Below, one piece after another: positions 8,914 through 17,202 of a DNA stretch of 64,000 nt (position 1 is the first letter of the stretch; every line of letters starts with the position of its first letter). The notes beneath the pieces are model-generated. The model saw nothing but the letters and a program-made list of their open reading frames with translations. It was not told where the DNA came from and did no database searches. Origin of the DNA: Actinomadura barringtoniae (GTDB lineage Bacteria; Actinomycetota; Actinomycetes; Streptosporangiales; Streptosporangiaceae); the NCBI RefSeq assembly GCF_017573505.1, contig NZ_JAGEOJ010000031.1:32414-96413 (forward strand), read 5' to 3'. The translations under genes and the position numbers were made by a program.

Positions 8914-9777
8914 GTGACCGGCGAACGAGAACTCGGGACCATGCTGCGGGCGTGGCGCGACCGGCTGTCCCCGGCGGCGGTCGGCCTGCCGAGCCGGCAT
9001 CCGCGCCGGGCGAAGGGCCTGCGCCGCGAGGAGGTCGCCGACCTCGCCGGGATCTCGGTCGACTACGTCGTACGCCTGGAGCAGGGGCGGTTCACCACGC
9101 CCTCCCCGCAGGTGGTCGCCGCGCTCGCCCGTGCCCTGCAGCTCACCACCGCCGAACGCGATCACCTCTATCGGCTGGCCGGGCTGATCCCACCCGACGA
9201 GGGGGACATCTCCGACCACATCCCGCCCGGCGTTCACCGCGTGCTGAGCCGCCTCGGCGACGCCGCCGTCGCGGTCTTCGCCGCCGACTGGCAGCTGATC
9301 TGGTGGAACCACGGCTGGGCCGCGCTGCTCGGCGACCCGTCCTCGACGCCGCGCCCGCTCCGCAACTTCGCCCGCGAGACGTTCCCCATCGACGGCGACG
9401 GCCCGCGCCTGTCGCAATGGCCGGTCACCTCGCTCACCGGAGACTACGTGGAGGCCGCCGTCGTGGCCGACTTGCGCCGCGCCACCGGGCGCTTCCCGGG
9501 CAACCACCGTCTGACCGGCCTGATCCGCGCCCTGACCGCGGGCAACGAACGGTTCGCCGAGCTCTGGGCGTCCGGCGCGGTCGGCGCGCACCGCGAGGAC
9601 CACAAGGTCGTCGACCACCCGTCGGTCGGGCAGATCGAGGTCGACTGCGACGTCCTCACCGACGGCGACACCGAGCTGAAGATCGTGATCCTCACCGCGG
9701 CCCCCGAGACCGAGGACGACGGGAAGATGCGGCTCGCCCTCCTGTCCGGCACCCCGAGCGTCCCCGAGCGCCGCTAG
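8914..9777 (+). CDS. XRE-family regulator with MmyB-like ligand domain
   Basis: A 287-residue transcription factor. Residues about 5-80 form an XRE helix-turn-helix (LGTMLRAWRDRLSP, RRAKGLRREEVADLAGISVDYVVRLEQGRFTTPSPQVVAALARALQL). The remainder is the MmyB-like PAS-type ligand-binding domain (VAVFAADWQLIWWNHGWAALLGDP, NFARETFP). Such proteins often act on a neighbouring divergent oxidoreductase or dioxygenase gene, here the VOC gene 102 bp away. The ligand is unknown. Start is GTG. Confidence 0.88.
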   Translation: MTGERELGTMLRAWRDRLSPAAVGLPSRHPRRAKGLRREEVADLAGISVDYVVRLEQGRFTTPSPQVVAALARALQLTTAERDHLYRLAGLIPPDEGDISDHIPPGVHRVLSRLGDAAVAVFAADWQLIWWNHGWAALLGDPSSTPRPLRNFARETFPIDGDGPRLSQWPVTSLTGDYVEAAVVADLRRATGRFPGNHRLTGLIRALTAGNERFAELWASGAVGAHREDHKVVDHPSVGQIEVDCDVLTDGDTELKIVILTAAPETEDDGKMRLALLSGTPSVPERR

Positions 9778-9798
9778 GGTCGGCGCCAGCCGAGGCTA

Positions 9799-9828
9799 TT
9801 GACATTAGCCGATTCGGCTAACTAGATT
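9799..9828 (+). promoter_or_regulatory. Sigma-70-type promoter enclosing a 17-bp palindrome
   Basis: TTGACA (9799-9804), an 18-bp spacer and TAGATT (9823-9828) form a textbook primary-sigma promoter 40 bp before the MBL-fold gene. The spacer is almost entirely the perfect palindrome TTAGCCGATTCGGCTAA (9805-9821). An extra half site TTAGCC follows at 9827-9832 across the -10. A repressor bound here would occlude RNA polymerase. Confidence 0.75.
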
Positions 9829-9868
9829 AGCCAACGTCACGTTCCCTCCGGTCCTCGGAAGAAGTCCC

Positions 9869-10576
9869 ATGAAACTCGCACCCCACCTGCACCGCCTCGG
9901 CAACGACGTCGTGGCGTCCTACCTCGTCGACACCCCCGAGGGCATCACGCTCATCGACGCCGGACTGCCCGGCCACTGGCGGGACCTGCAGCGCGAACTG
10001 AAGTCCCTGGGCAAGACCGCCGACGACATCCGCGGACTCGTCCTGACCCACGGAGACTCCGACCACATCGGCTTCGCCGAACGCCTGCGGAGCGAACACG
10101 GCGTGCCGGTGTTCGTGCACTCCGCCGACGCCGACCGCGCCCGAACGGGAGAGAAGCCCAAGGTCGCGTTCGGGCCCATGCGGCTCGGCCCTACGCTCGG
10201 CTTCTTCGGTTACTCCATCCGCAAGAACGGCCTGCGCACCCACTACCTGAAGGAAGTCACCGAGATCGCCGAGGGCGCGGTCCTGGACCTGCCCGGGAGC
10301 CCGGTTATCGTGGGCATGCCGGGACACTCTCCGGGAAGCGTCGCGGTGCACGTCCCGATCGCCGACGCGCTCTTCGTCGGCGACGCCCTGACCACGCGGC
10401 ACGTCCTCACCGGGCGCGGCGGCCCGCAGCCCGCGCCGTTCACCGACGACCCGGACCAGGCGCTCGCCTCCCTCGACCGGATCGCCGGACTGTCGGCGTC
10501 CTGGGTCCTCCCGGGTCACGGAGCCCCCGTGCACACCTCGCCGGCCGAGGTGAGCGAGGCGGTCCGGAAGGCCTGA
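9869..10576 (+). CDS. Metallo-beta-lactamase-fold hydrolase
   Basis: A 235-residue MBL-fold hydrolase. The metal-site motif reads THGDSDHIGF (HxDxDH rather than the usual HxHxDH), with later ligands in MPGHSPGSVAVHV (His), LFVGDAL (Asp) and LPGHGAP (His). This variant first motif may alter one zinc ligand. Substrate unknown. The gene is monocistronic by context: it follows the regulator at 8914 but has its own strong promoter with an embedded palindrome, and ends 1 bp before a convergent gene. Confidence 0.87.
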   Translation: MKLAPHLHRLGNDVVASYLVDTPEGITLIDAGLPGHWRDLQRELKSLGKTADDIRGLVLTHGDSDHIGFAERLRSEHGVPVFVHSADADRARTGEKPKVAFGPMRLGPTLGFFGYSIRKNGLRTHYLKEVTEIAEGAVLDLPGSPVIVGMPGHSPGSVAVHVPIADALFVGDALTTRHVLTGRGGPQPAPFTDDPDQALASLDRIAGLSASWVLPGHGAPVHTSPAEVSEAVRKA

Positions 10577-10577
10577 G

Positions 10578-10997
10578 TCAGGCGGCGTTCAGCAGGAGGA
10601 TCCCCGTGGTGATCAGCGCGATGACCTTGGCGGCCTCCAGGCCGATGTAGAAGTAGTGCGCGTGGGAACGGGGCGCGTCCTCGCCGGCCAGGACGCGGTC
10701 CGAGCGCTTGGTGAGCCGCGGCCGTACGCCGACGAGTTGGGCGACGAGGATCACGACCGTCACCACGACTCCGACGACCGCCGCGGTCCCCGGCTCACCC
10801 GCGATGACCAGCACGACGATCACGACCGCGAGCAGCGCCTCGATGGCGTTCAGCGCACGGAAGACCAGGCGGCCGATCCCGAGCCCGATGCGCAGCGTCA
10901 CGTCGGGCGCGCGGAACTTCAGCGGCGCCTCCAGGAACGAGATCGCCAGCACCATCCCGAGCCACAGGAAGACGAGCGCCCCTGCCGCCGCGTTCAC
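10578..10997 (-). CDS. Small four-helix integral membrane protein
   Basis: A 139-residue protein with four hydrophobic segments (about residues 4-22, 48-66, 70-88 and 117-136). A conserved-looking SFLEAPLKFRAPDVTLRIGLGIGR loop follows helix 1, and a charged cytosolic loop RPRLTKRSDRVLAGEDAPRSHAHYFYIGLE precedes helix 4. I do not recognise a named family or function. A G-rich tandem repeat lies just upstream, between its promoter region and the dienelactone hydrolase stop. Confidence 0.7.
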   Translation of the reverse strand: MNAAAGALVFLWLGMVLAISFLEAPLKFRAPDVTLRIGLGIGRLVFRALNAIEALLAVVIVVLVIAGEPGTAAVVGVVVTVVILVAQLVGVRPRLTKRSDRVLAGEDAPRSHAHYFYIGLEAAKVIALITTGILLLNAA

Positions 10998-11052
10998 CGC
11001 ACCGCTCCGTACGCCATGACCGAATTATCTCGCCGAGGTCCGGGCGCCGTGC

Positions 11053-11080
11053 GGCGGGTGGCGGGTGGCGGGTGGCGGGT
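11053..11080 (+). repeat. Four tandem GGCGGGT heptamers (G-quadruplex candidate)
   Basis: Four exact 7-bp units occupy 11053-11080. They give four GGG runs separated by TGGC loops, which fits a G3+N1-7 quadruplex pattern on the + strand. The repeat covers the last base of the dienelactone hydrolase stop codon and the upstream region of the divergent-side membrane protein gene. Confidence 0.8.
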
Positions 11081-11829
11081 CAGGTCTGGGGCAGGGTGCG
11101 CTGAAGGAGGGGGAGCAGACGGTCCCAGTGGCGCTCCAGGCCTGCGGGGTCGAACGCGTCGGTGTCGGACATGGCGAAACCGTGCACGGTGCCCGGGTAG
11201 ATCTCGCAGGTGTAGTCGACGCCCTCGGCGTCGAGGGCCTGCTTGAGCTCGTCGATGGTCTCGGGCGTCATGTCGTTCTCGGCGAGGCCCAGGTGGATCC
11301 GCGCCTTGAGCCGGGGCGCGAGCAGGTGCGGGCTGTCGGGCGCGTCGGTGACCAGGCGGGCGGGGTGGAACGCGGCGAAGGCGGCCACCTGGTCGGGGTG
11401 GGCCGCCGCGGCGCGCATCGCCAGGACGGCGCCCATGCAGTAGCCGATCACTGCGGCCGGGCCGGGACGCACCTCGGCCTGCGCGGCGAGGAAGCCGAGG
11501 TAGGCCTCCGCGTCGCTGAGGACCTGTTCGAGGGTGTAGGCCTTGATCAACGGCATGATCTGGGAGATGAGGCCGGACCGGTCCTCCGCTCCGATGTGCT
11601 CGGGCAGATCGAACACCGGTGCCGGGCCGTGCCGATAGAAGACGTTGGGGACGAGGACGTAGTACCCGTGCTCCGCCAGTTCGCGGGCCTTGCGTTCCAG
11701 CTCGGGCCGCAGGCCGAAAGCGTCCATGTAGATGAGCACGCCCGGGTGCCGTTCGCCATCGTCGGGAAAGGCAGCGAAGGCGTCGGCCTGGCCGTCGGTG
11801 GTCTGGATCCGCAGAGTCTTGGTGGGCAT
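11080..11829 (-). CDS. Dienelactone hydrolase family alpha/beta hydrolase
   Basis: A 249-residue alpha/beta hydrolase of the DLH family. The nucleophile is the cysteine of VIGYCMGAVLAMRAAAAHP (GxCxG-type elbow), with acid Asp and His in LAENDMTPETI and PGTVHGFAM, giving a Cys-His-Asp triad as in carboxymethylenebutenolidase. GVLIYMDAFGLRPELERKARELAEHGYYVLVPNVFYRHG is the typical N-terminal block. It likely hydrolyses a lactone or ester. Divergent from the membrane-anchored unknown at 11931. Confidence 0.88.
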   Translation of the reverse strand: MPTKTLRIQTTDGQADAFAAFPDDGERHPGVLIYMDAFGLRPELERKARELAEHGYYVLVPNVFYRHGPAPVFDLPEHIGAEDRSGLISQIMPLIKAYTLEQVLSDAEAYLGFLAAQAEVRPGPAAVIGYCMGAVLAMRAAAAHPDQVAAFAAFHPARLVTDAPDSPHLLAPRLKARIHLGLAENDMTPETIDELKQALDAEGVDYTCEIYPGTVHGFAMSDTDAFDPAGLERHWDRLLPLLQRTLPQT

Positions 11830-11916
11830 GGTCTCGATGGTGTCACGGCAGGCGAGACCCGGAGCGGCGGCTGTGCTTCCATGACGGCAGGCGCCTCGCC
11901 CTTTGGGAGGCCTTGC

Positions 11917-11934
11917 ATGAATCCCCGACAGTGA
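11917..11934 (+). other. Possible five-codon leader ORF coupled to the next gene
   Basis: GGGAGG at 11905-11910 is positioned 6 bp before ATG 11917, which opens a tiny frame (Met-Asn-Pro-Arg-Gln-stop). Its TGA overlaps the in-frame GTG of the next gene at 11931 as GTGA. The larger gene has no ribosome site of its own at normal distance, so translation may be coupled through this mini-ORF. Confidence 0.3.
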
Positions 11935-12668
11935 ACGCCGCGCTGGCGGCGGTGGTCGCCGCGATCACCTCGGTGACGGTCGCGGTGCTGTCCCTGTTGC
12001 TCGGCGAACGGCAGCAGCGCCGTAAGGAAGAACGCGTCCGGCGGCAGGATCTCAACGCCCAATACCTGAATCCCCTCCGGCTCCACTTGGTGGAGAACCA
12101 CTTCCGCCTGTCCGGCACGTTCGAACGGACTTCGGAGGCCGGGCAGGCCGAGGCGATGCTGGTCATCGACGACCCGGCCGAAGTGTCCGGGAAGGACGCG
12201 GCCTGGTTCAACGGCCGAGGATGCGCGCTGGTCTCCTCCGTCTACCTCACGGCCTGCCTGTTCGCCCACCTCAAGAAGGTCCGCGACGACTTCCCCTACC
12301 TGCGCCTCCCCGCGGCCGACGACACCCAACTGGCCGCGCTTTTGCTACGCGTTCAGCGAGGATTCCTGCGCGACCAGGGCGTCTACTACGTGACCCAGCC
12401 GAGCATCGGCGAGTCGATGTGGCTCCGCGACGAGAAACGTCTCCTCACCTATCGAGAGTTCTGCGAGCGCCTCCAAGACCCCGCCTGGCGAACGTGGCTC
12501 GACCGCCTCATCCAGTTCCAGCTCGACACCGCCCAGGGCGACAGACAAGAACGCACGCAGCAGCTCCTCAAGGCGCTGGAGCAACTGTCGGAGTTCCTGG
12601 ACGAGTGCGTCGGCGGTGGCCGTTCGATCGAGAGCAGAAGGCAAGCCGAGAACACCGACCTCAGCTGA
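11931..12668 (+). CDS. Membrane-anchored hypothetical protein
   Basis: About 245 residues. It has an N-terminal membrane helix (ALAAVVAAITSVTVAVLSLLLG), then a basic stretch (ERQQRRKEERVRRQD) and a long soluble, largely helical cytosolic part. No catalytic motif is evident and I do not recognise the family. The start could be TTG 11913 (2 bp after GGGAGG, poor spacing) or GTG 11931 coupled to a mini-ORF. It is convergent with the WD40/HEAT gene, 8 bp apart, and divergent from the dienelactone hydrolase. Confidence 0.6.
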   Translation: MNAALAAVVAAITSVTVAVLSLLLGERQQRRKEERVRRQDLNAQYLNPLRLHLVENHFRLSGTFERTSEAGQAEAMLVIDDPAEVSGKDAAWFNGRGCALVSSVYLTACLFAHLKKVRDDFPYLRLPAADDTQLAALLLRVQRGFLRDQGVYYVTQPSIGESMWLRDEKRLLTYREFCERLQDPAWRTWLDRLIQFQLDTAQGDRQERTQQLLKALEQLSEFLDECVGGGRSIESRRQAENTDLS

Positions 12669-12676
12669 CGCCCGCT

Positions 12677-14737
12677 CTAAGCCGTCGGATGCCCGTCGGG
12701 GTGCCGGTGCTCGGCGATCGTCTCGTCGATGAATCCGGCGAGCTCGACCTCGTAGAGGGTGTACTCGCGGATCTCGCCGTCCTGCTCGTATCTCCTGATG
12801 CCGTCGCCGAAGCGGCGCCGCACGGCCTCCATCGCCGGACCGACCTCGGAGGAGGCCGACAGAGCCGCGGGCGGCATGCCCAGCAGCACGTCGAGCAGGC
12901 GGCTGAAGCCTTCCGCCTCGTCGTCCTCATCCTCGGCCTCGTCCTCGTCCTCGTCCTGGACGGCGGGACCGGCGAGATCGGCCCGCCGCCGGACTTCGGC
13001 GGCGATCGTGTCGGCCGTCTCCGGGAGACCGATCGTCTGCAGGGTCACCTTCGCCTGATGCCGGGTGTCCCGGTAGATCTCCGCGTCCTCCAGCACGTCC
13101 AGCAGGGTCGGCGTCGCCGGCGCCGCGGCGGCCCCGGTCTGCTGGAGCGCGTGCATCAGCCGGTACTTGGTCGTCTCGTCGCGCATCCAGTGGCCGCTGT
13201 CGTCCGGGGTGGGGAAGGGAAACGCGCGGAGCGCCGCGTGCACCGCCGGGACGGCGGCGCCGCCCCGTTCGCCCAGGGCGGCCGAGGTCAGTACGCCGAG
13301 AAAGTTGCCGATCCCGGGCAGGCTCGCGACGAGATCCTCGGCCGTCGGGTCGTCCTCGCCGGTGAAGTAGGCCAGCAGCCGCCCGGCGGAGCCGTGGCCG
13401 TCGTGGCGCGCGAACATCCGGTAGAGGGCGGTGGTGGTCTCGTCCTTGTCGATCTCCGCCAGCGCGATCACCGCGGCTTCCCGTGCCTCCGTGGCCGCAC
13501 CGTTCACGATCATGTCGGTCAGGGCGTCCACGGCGGTCTTGCGCCAGGCCTCGTCGAGGTCGCCGGAGGCCAGCCGGCGGACCGCCGCCACGCTCGCCGG
13601 GCCGTCGTCCCAGTGGTGGCGGATCTCGTCGATCAGGGTCTCGGTGTCACCACCGTCCATCACCCAGGGCGGGCGGCCGACGCGGCGCGCCACGAGCCCG
13701 CCATGGTCGGACCACTGCAGCACGTGGACCTGGCCGCCGCGCCCGCCGATCAGCCAGCACCGCCCGTCCGGCGTACCGGCCACGTGGGTCAGCTCCTGAG
13801 GCCCGGCCTGCGCGGGAGGCGTGAAGCGGCCGACCGGTCGTTGCCCGTGCGGCCGCCAGAGCGCGGCCGTTCCGTCCTGGGAGACCGACATCACCTGGTC
13901 GGTGCCTGTGGCGAGCGCCAGAGCGCGGACGCGGCCGCCATGCGCCTGAACCTGACCCATGCGGCGTCCCGTGCGGGCGTCCCACCACGACAGCGAACCA
14001 TCCCGCCCGCCGAGCATCACCAGCGGCCGGTCCGGGTGCGCGGCGATCGCCGTCGGACGGGCGGACGTCACGAACGCGGTCACGATCGACCCCGTCTCGG
14101 CGTCGAGAACGACCACCCGGCCGCGCCGCACGGAGACCACGAGCCGCCCCCGGTCGCAGCAGCGGGTCAGCCGCTGATCCGCCGCGTCGGGGCCGCCGAA
14201 CGCCCACACGAGTCCCGCGTCGCCATAGGTCTCCTCATCGGACGGCCGCCGCCAGGCCTGGACCTCGCCCTGGTCGTTGCTCACCATGATCAAGCCCGAG
14301 CCCGTGCGCCCCAGCGCCTCTACCGAGTAGGACTTGATGTGGCCGTAGAGGTCGCCGAAAACGCCCAGCCAGCGAAAGTCTCCGGACTGCCGGAGCACCG
14401 CGTCCCGGTCCGTGGGCGTGAGAATCCGTCCGCGACCCCCGTGGAGCGGTCGCCACTGTACGGCGTCATCGGTCATCGTCCACAGTGACGCCCACCTGCC
14501 CGCGGACAGCAACGCGGGCTGCTCGGCGTCGCCGATGAACGCGGCGCTGTCCACCGGCCCGCTCTGCAGCCCGCCGGCGTACATGGTCAGCGAGCCGTAG
14601 CGCGGATCCCACACCCGGAGCTCGCCGGAACGCGAATAGGTCGCTCCCAGCAGGCCGTCCGGGGAGACCGCGACGGCGCTGACGGCTTCGCGATGGTCCT
14701 CCGCCTTCTCCGGGTAAAGATCATCTTCGTCGGGCAT
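12677..14737 (-). CDS. WD40-repeat / HEAT-like scaffold protein
   Basis: A 686-residue protein. The N-terminal half is a WD40-like propeller (HREAVSAVAVSPDGLLGATYSRSGELRVWDPRYGS; AIAAHPDRPLVMLGGRDGSLSWWDARTGRRM; RVRALALATGTDQVMSVSQDGTAALWRPHG; HVAGTPDGRCWLIGGRGGQVHVLQWS). The C-terminal half has HEAT/ARM-like helical repeats (residues about 440-620) and a strongly acidic Asp/Glu stretch near residue 620. This is a protein-interaction architecture without an enzyme domain. It lies divergent from the NB-ARC genes, 76 bp away, so they may share control. ATG 14737 is chosen because the first propeller blade begins there; the frame is open upstream to 15055 inside the NB-ARC gene, which is a shadow. 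Confidence 0.8.
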   Translation of the reverse strand: MPDEDDLYPEKAEDHREAVSAVAVSPDGLLGATYSRSGELRVWDPRYGSLTMYAGGLQSGPVDSAAFIGDAEQPALLSAGRWASLWTMTDDAVQWRPLHGGRGRILTPTDRDAVLRQSGDFRWLGVFGDLYGHIKSYSVEALGRTGSGLIMVSNDQGEVQAWRRPSDEETYGDAGLVWAFGGPDAADQRLTRCCDRGRLVVSVRRGRVVVLDAETGSIVTAFVTSARPTAIAAHPDRPLVMLGGRDGSLSWWDARTGRRMGQVQAHGGRVRALALATGTDQVMSVSQDGTAALWRPHGQRPVGRFTPPAQAGPQELTHVAGTPDGRCWLIGGRGGQVHVLQWSDHGGLVARRVGRPPWVMDGGDTETLIDEIRHHWDDGPASVAAVRRLASGDLDEAWRKTAVDALTDMIVNGAATEAREAAVIALAEIDKDETTTALYRMFARHDGHGSAGRLLAYFTGEDDPTAEDLVASLPGIGNFLGVLTSAALGERGGAAVPAVHAALRAFPFPTPDDSGHWMRDETTKYRLMHALQQTGAAAAPATPTLLDVLEDAEIYRDTRHQAKVTLQTIGLPETADTIAAEVRRRADLAGPAVQDEDEDEAEDEDDEAEGFSRLLDVLLGMPPAALSASSEVGPAMEAVRRRFGDGIRRYEQDGEIREYTLYEVELAGFIDETIAEHRHPDGHPTA

Positions 14738-14813
14738 CCCGAAGAGATAGCAGGTTCCCGGCATGTCGGGCGAGTCGATATCCGAACGGCGTGCGCTCCC
14801 CGATGATGGGGTC

Positions 14814-17138
14814 ATGGCGGGGGAGACCCAGAACGAGCTGAGCGGGATCGTGATCGGGCCTGCGGTCATGGGCCGCGACATCACGGTGACGTTGCCGGCC
14901 CAGGTGCCGCTGGCGCTGTCCGGTCTGCCCGCCGCATCTCCGGCGTTCACCGGCAGGCACGAGGATCTCGCCAAGGTGCTGGACGTCCTTGAGCCGCACG
15001 GTGGTGAGTCGGCGGTCGTGGTGACCGCGGTGGGCGGCATGGGCGGGGTGGGCAAGACCGAGCTCGCCGTTCAGGCCGCACGTGCTGCTCTGGCGCGGGA
15101 TTGGTTTCCGGGCGGGGTGTTGTTCGCCGATCTCTTCGGTTACGACTGCGATCGGAAGCGCGACCCCACGCAGGTTCTCGGTGGCATGCTGCGGTCGCTG
15201 GGCGTACCCGATGAGCACATTCCGCCGGGCGGTCATGAACGCGTCGCGATGTACCGGTCGATCCTGGGGGAGTTCGCGAGGCAGGAGCGGCGCGTGCTCG
15301 TGGTGGCCGACAACGTCAACTCCGAGCAGCAGGTCTCGATGCTCCTGCCGACGGATGGGGAGTCCGCGGCGATCGTCACCTCGCGCCACACCCTGGCCAT
15401 GCTCAACGCACGGCTGCTCGACCTGAACGTGCTGTCCCGGGCCGAGGCCGAGGAGATGCTGAGGCGCGTGGTCGAGGTCGGCCGCCCCGGTGACACCCGC
15501 GTCACCGACGTCGGTGAGCTCGTGGAGATGTGCGGGCGGCTGCCTTTGGCCGTACGGATCGTGGGCGCCCTCCTCGCCGACGAGCCCTCGCTCCAGCCCG
15601 CCCAGCTGGCCCGGGAGCTGGCGGAGGTCAATCCGCTGGGAGGTCTGGCGTACGGCGGCGAGGCCGTGGCCAAGGCATTCGCGCGCTCGTACCGCACCCT
15701 CACCGGCGAGCAGCAGCGCACGTTCCGGATGCTGAGCATCAACCCGGGCCCCGACGTCTCGACAGAGGCCGCCGCGGTGCTCACCGGGCTGGCCGAGCCT
15801 GCCGTACGGCAGATACTCAGGGACCTGGCGCGCGCCCACCTGATCGAGACGGGCGAGACGTACGGGCGCTGGCGGATCCACGACCTCCTGCGACAGTACG
15901 CGGAGGGCCTCGAAGAGGAATTCGCCCACACCGACGGGCGTGACGAGGCGCTGTCGCGGTTGCTGAAGCACTATCTGCGACGCACCCAGGCGACCCACGC
16001 TCACTTGGACCCGAAGGCGATCGACCCCGCGTCATCGGGCTTCGCCGATCGAGACGAGGCGCTGGGCTGGCTGGACAGCGAACTGCCCAACCTGATCGCC
16101 GCCGTTCACGCGGCCTTGACCCACCAGCCCTTCGTCGCGGCCCGCCTGCCGAACCATCTCGCCGAATTCATGGACGGGCGACGGCTGTTCAACGATTGGC
16201 TCGCCCTGGCTCGTGTCTCCATCCAGGGCGCTCACCGCATCGGTGACAGGAACGTCGAGGGCCACGCGCTGGGCAATCTGGCGTGCGCGCTGGCCGGGAT
16301 GCACCGGTTCGACGAGGCCGTCAGCGCCCATGAGGCCGCGGCGGCCGTCTTCCGTGAACTGGACGCCCCAGGCGACGAGGCCGGTGCGCTGTGCCACCTC
16401 GCGTTCACGCTGATCCATGCGGGGCGGTACGAGGAAGCCGTCGTGGCAGGGGAAAGTGCCCTGGCCGTCTTCCAGGAGATCGACGACCGTCATGGCGAGG
16501 GCAGGGCGTTGTCCAGCATGGGCGCTGCCTTGGCCAGGTTGCGGCGCCATGGAGAGGCGATCGACGCCTACACCGGCGCCGAAGCGGTCTTCCGGGAGGT
16601 GGGCAACCTGCGCGGGGCGAGCTCGGCGTCGACGAGCTTGGGGGAGGTGCTGACGGACGTCCAGCGATTCGAGGAAGCCGTGCACGCCCATGAGCGGACT
16701 CTGGACATCTGCCGCGAGCTTCACGACCGTTCCGGCGAGGGCGGAGCGCTCACCAACCTCGGGATCACGCTGTACAAGAGCGGACGCGCGCAGCAGGCCG
16801 TCACGGTCCTGGAGCGTTCGATGGAGATCTTCCGCGAGCTGGGCAACCGTTACTCCGAAGGAACCGCAGGAGCCAACCTCGCACGCGCGCTCCTGATAGC
16901 GGGTCGCTACGAGGAAGCCGCCGCCGTCTCAGGCAGTGCGGTGACCATCTTCCGCGAGCTCGGATCCTCACGCAGCGCTGGGTGGGCGCTGTTCCACCTC
17001 GGCGACACGCTCACAGTCACAGGCCCCAGGGAGAAGGCCGAAGGCGCCTTCCGCGACGCGATCGCCCTGTTCACTAAGTTCGGTGACGCGACAGGCAAAG
17101 CAGCCGCCGAACGCAGGCTCGCCCGCGTCGAAGGTTGA
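14814..17138 (+). CDS. NLR-like STAND NTPase: NB-ARC with TPR repeats, copy 1
   Basis: A 774-residue protein. A short N-terminal segment (NELSGIVIGPAVMGRDITVTLP) of the type seen in many actinobacterial STAND proteins is followed by NB-ARC: Walker A GMGGVGKTE (about 80-88), Walker B VLVVADNV, GLPL-like GRLPLAVRIVGALLAD and an MHD-like RIHDLLRQYA. The rest is TPR repeats (GNLACALAGMHRFDEAVSAHEAAAAVFREL and following units). No catalytic effector domain is fused, so the effector may be encoded separately or act through contacts. I prefer ATG 14814 because family members begin at this motif; an in-frame ATG at 14763 is possible. It is a tandem paralogue of the next gene. Confidence 0.85.
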   Translation: MAGETQNELSGIVIGPAVMGRDITVTLPAQVPLALSGLPAASPAFTGRHEDLAKVLDVLEPHGGESAVVVTAVGGMGGVGKTELAVQAARAALARDWFPGGVLFADLFGYDCDRKRDPTQVLGGMLRSLGVPDEHIPPGGHERVAMYRSILGEFARQERRVLVVADNVNSEQQVSMLLPTDGESAAIVTSRHTLAMLNARLLDLNVLSRAEAEEMLRRVVEVGRPGDTRVTDVGELVEMCGRLPLAVRIVGALLADEPSLQPAQLARELAEVNPLGGLAYGGEAVAKAFARSYRTLTGEQQRTFRMLSINPGPDVSTEAAAVLTGLAEPAVRQILRDLARAHLIETGETYGRWRIHDLLRQYAEGLEEEFAHTDGRDEALSRLLKHYLRRTQATHAHLDPKAIDPASSGFADRDEALGWLDSELPNLIAAVHAALTHQPFVAARLPNHLAEFMDGRRLFNDWLALARVSIQGAHRIGDRNVEGHALGNLACALAGMHRFDEAVSAHEAAAAVFRELDAPGDEAGALCHLAFTLIHAGRYEEAVVAGESALAVFQEIDDRHGEGRALSSMGAALARLRRHGEAIDAYTGAEAVFREVGNLRGASSASTSLGEVLTDVQRFEEAVHAHERTLDICRELHDRSGEGGALTNLGITLYKSGRAQQAVTVLERSMEIFRELGNRYSEGTAGANLARALLIAGRYEEAAAVSGSAVTIFRELGSSRSAGWALFHLGDTLTVTGPREKAEGAFRDAIALFTKFGDATGKAAAERRLARVEG

Positions 17139-17202
17139 GCGTCCGGAGGCCGGACTCGGCAATGCGATGGTCGGCGGCGGTGGGTCTGCCGATGATGGTG
17201 TC

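Noticed and set aside
12221..14488. 755-codon + strand frame opposite the WD40/HEAT gene
   Set aside because: Low-complexity translation without a domain; opposite strand has WD40 blades and normal codon use.
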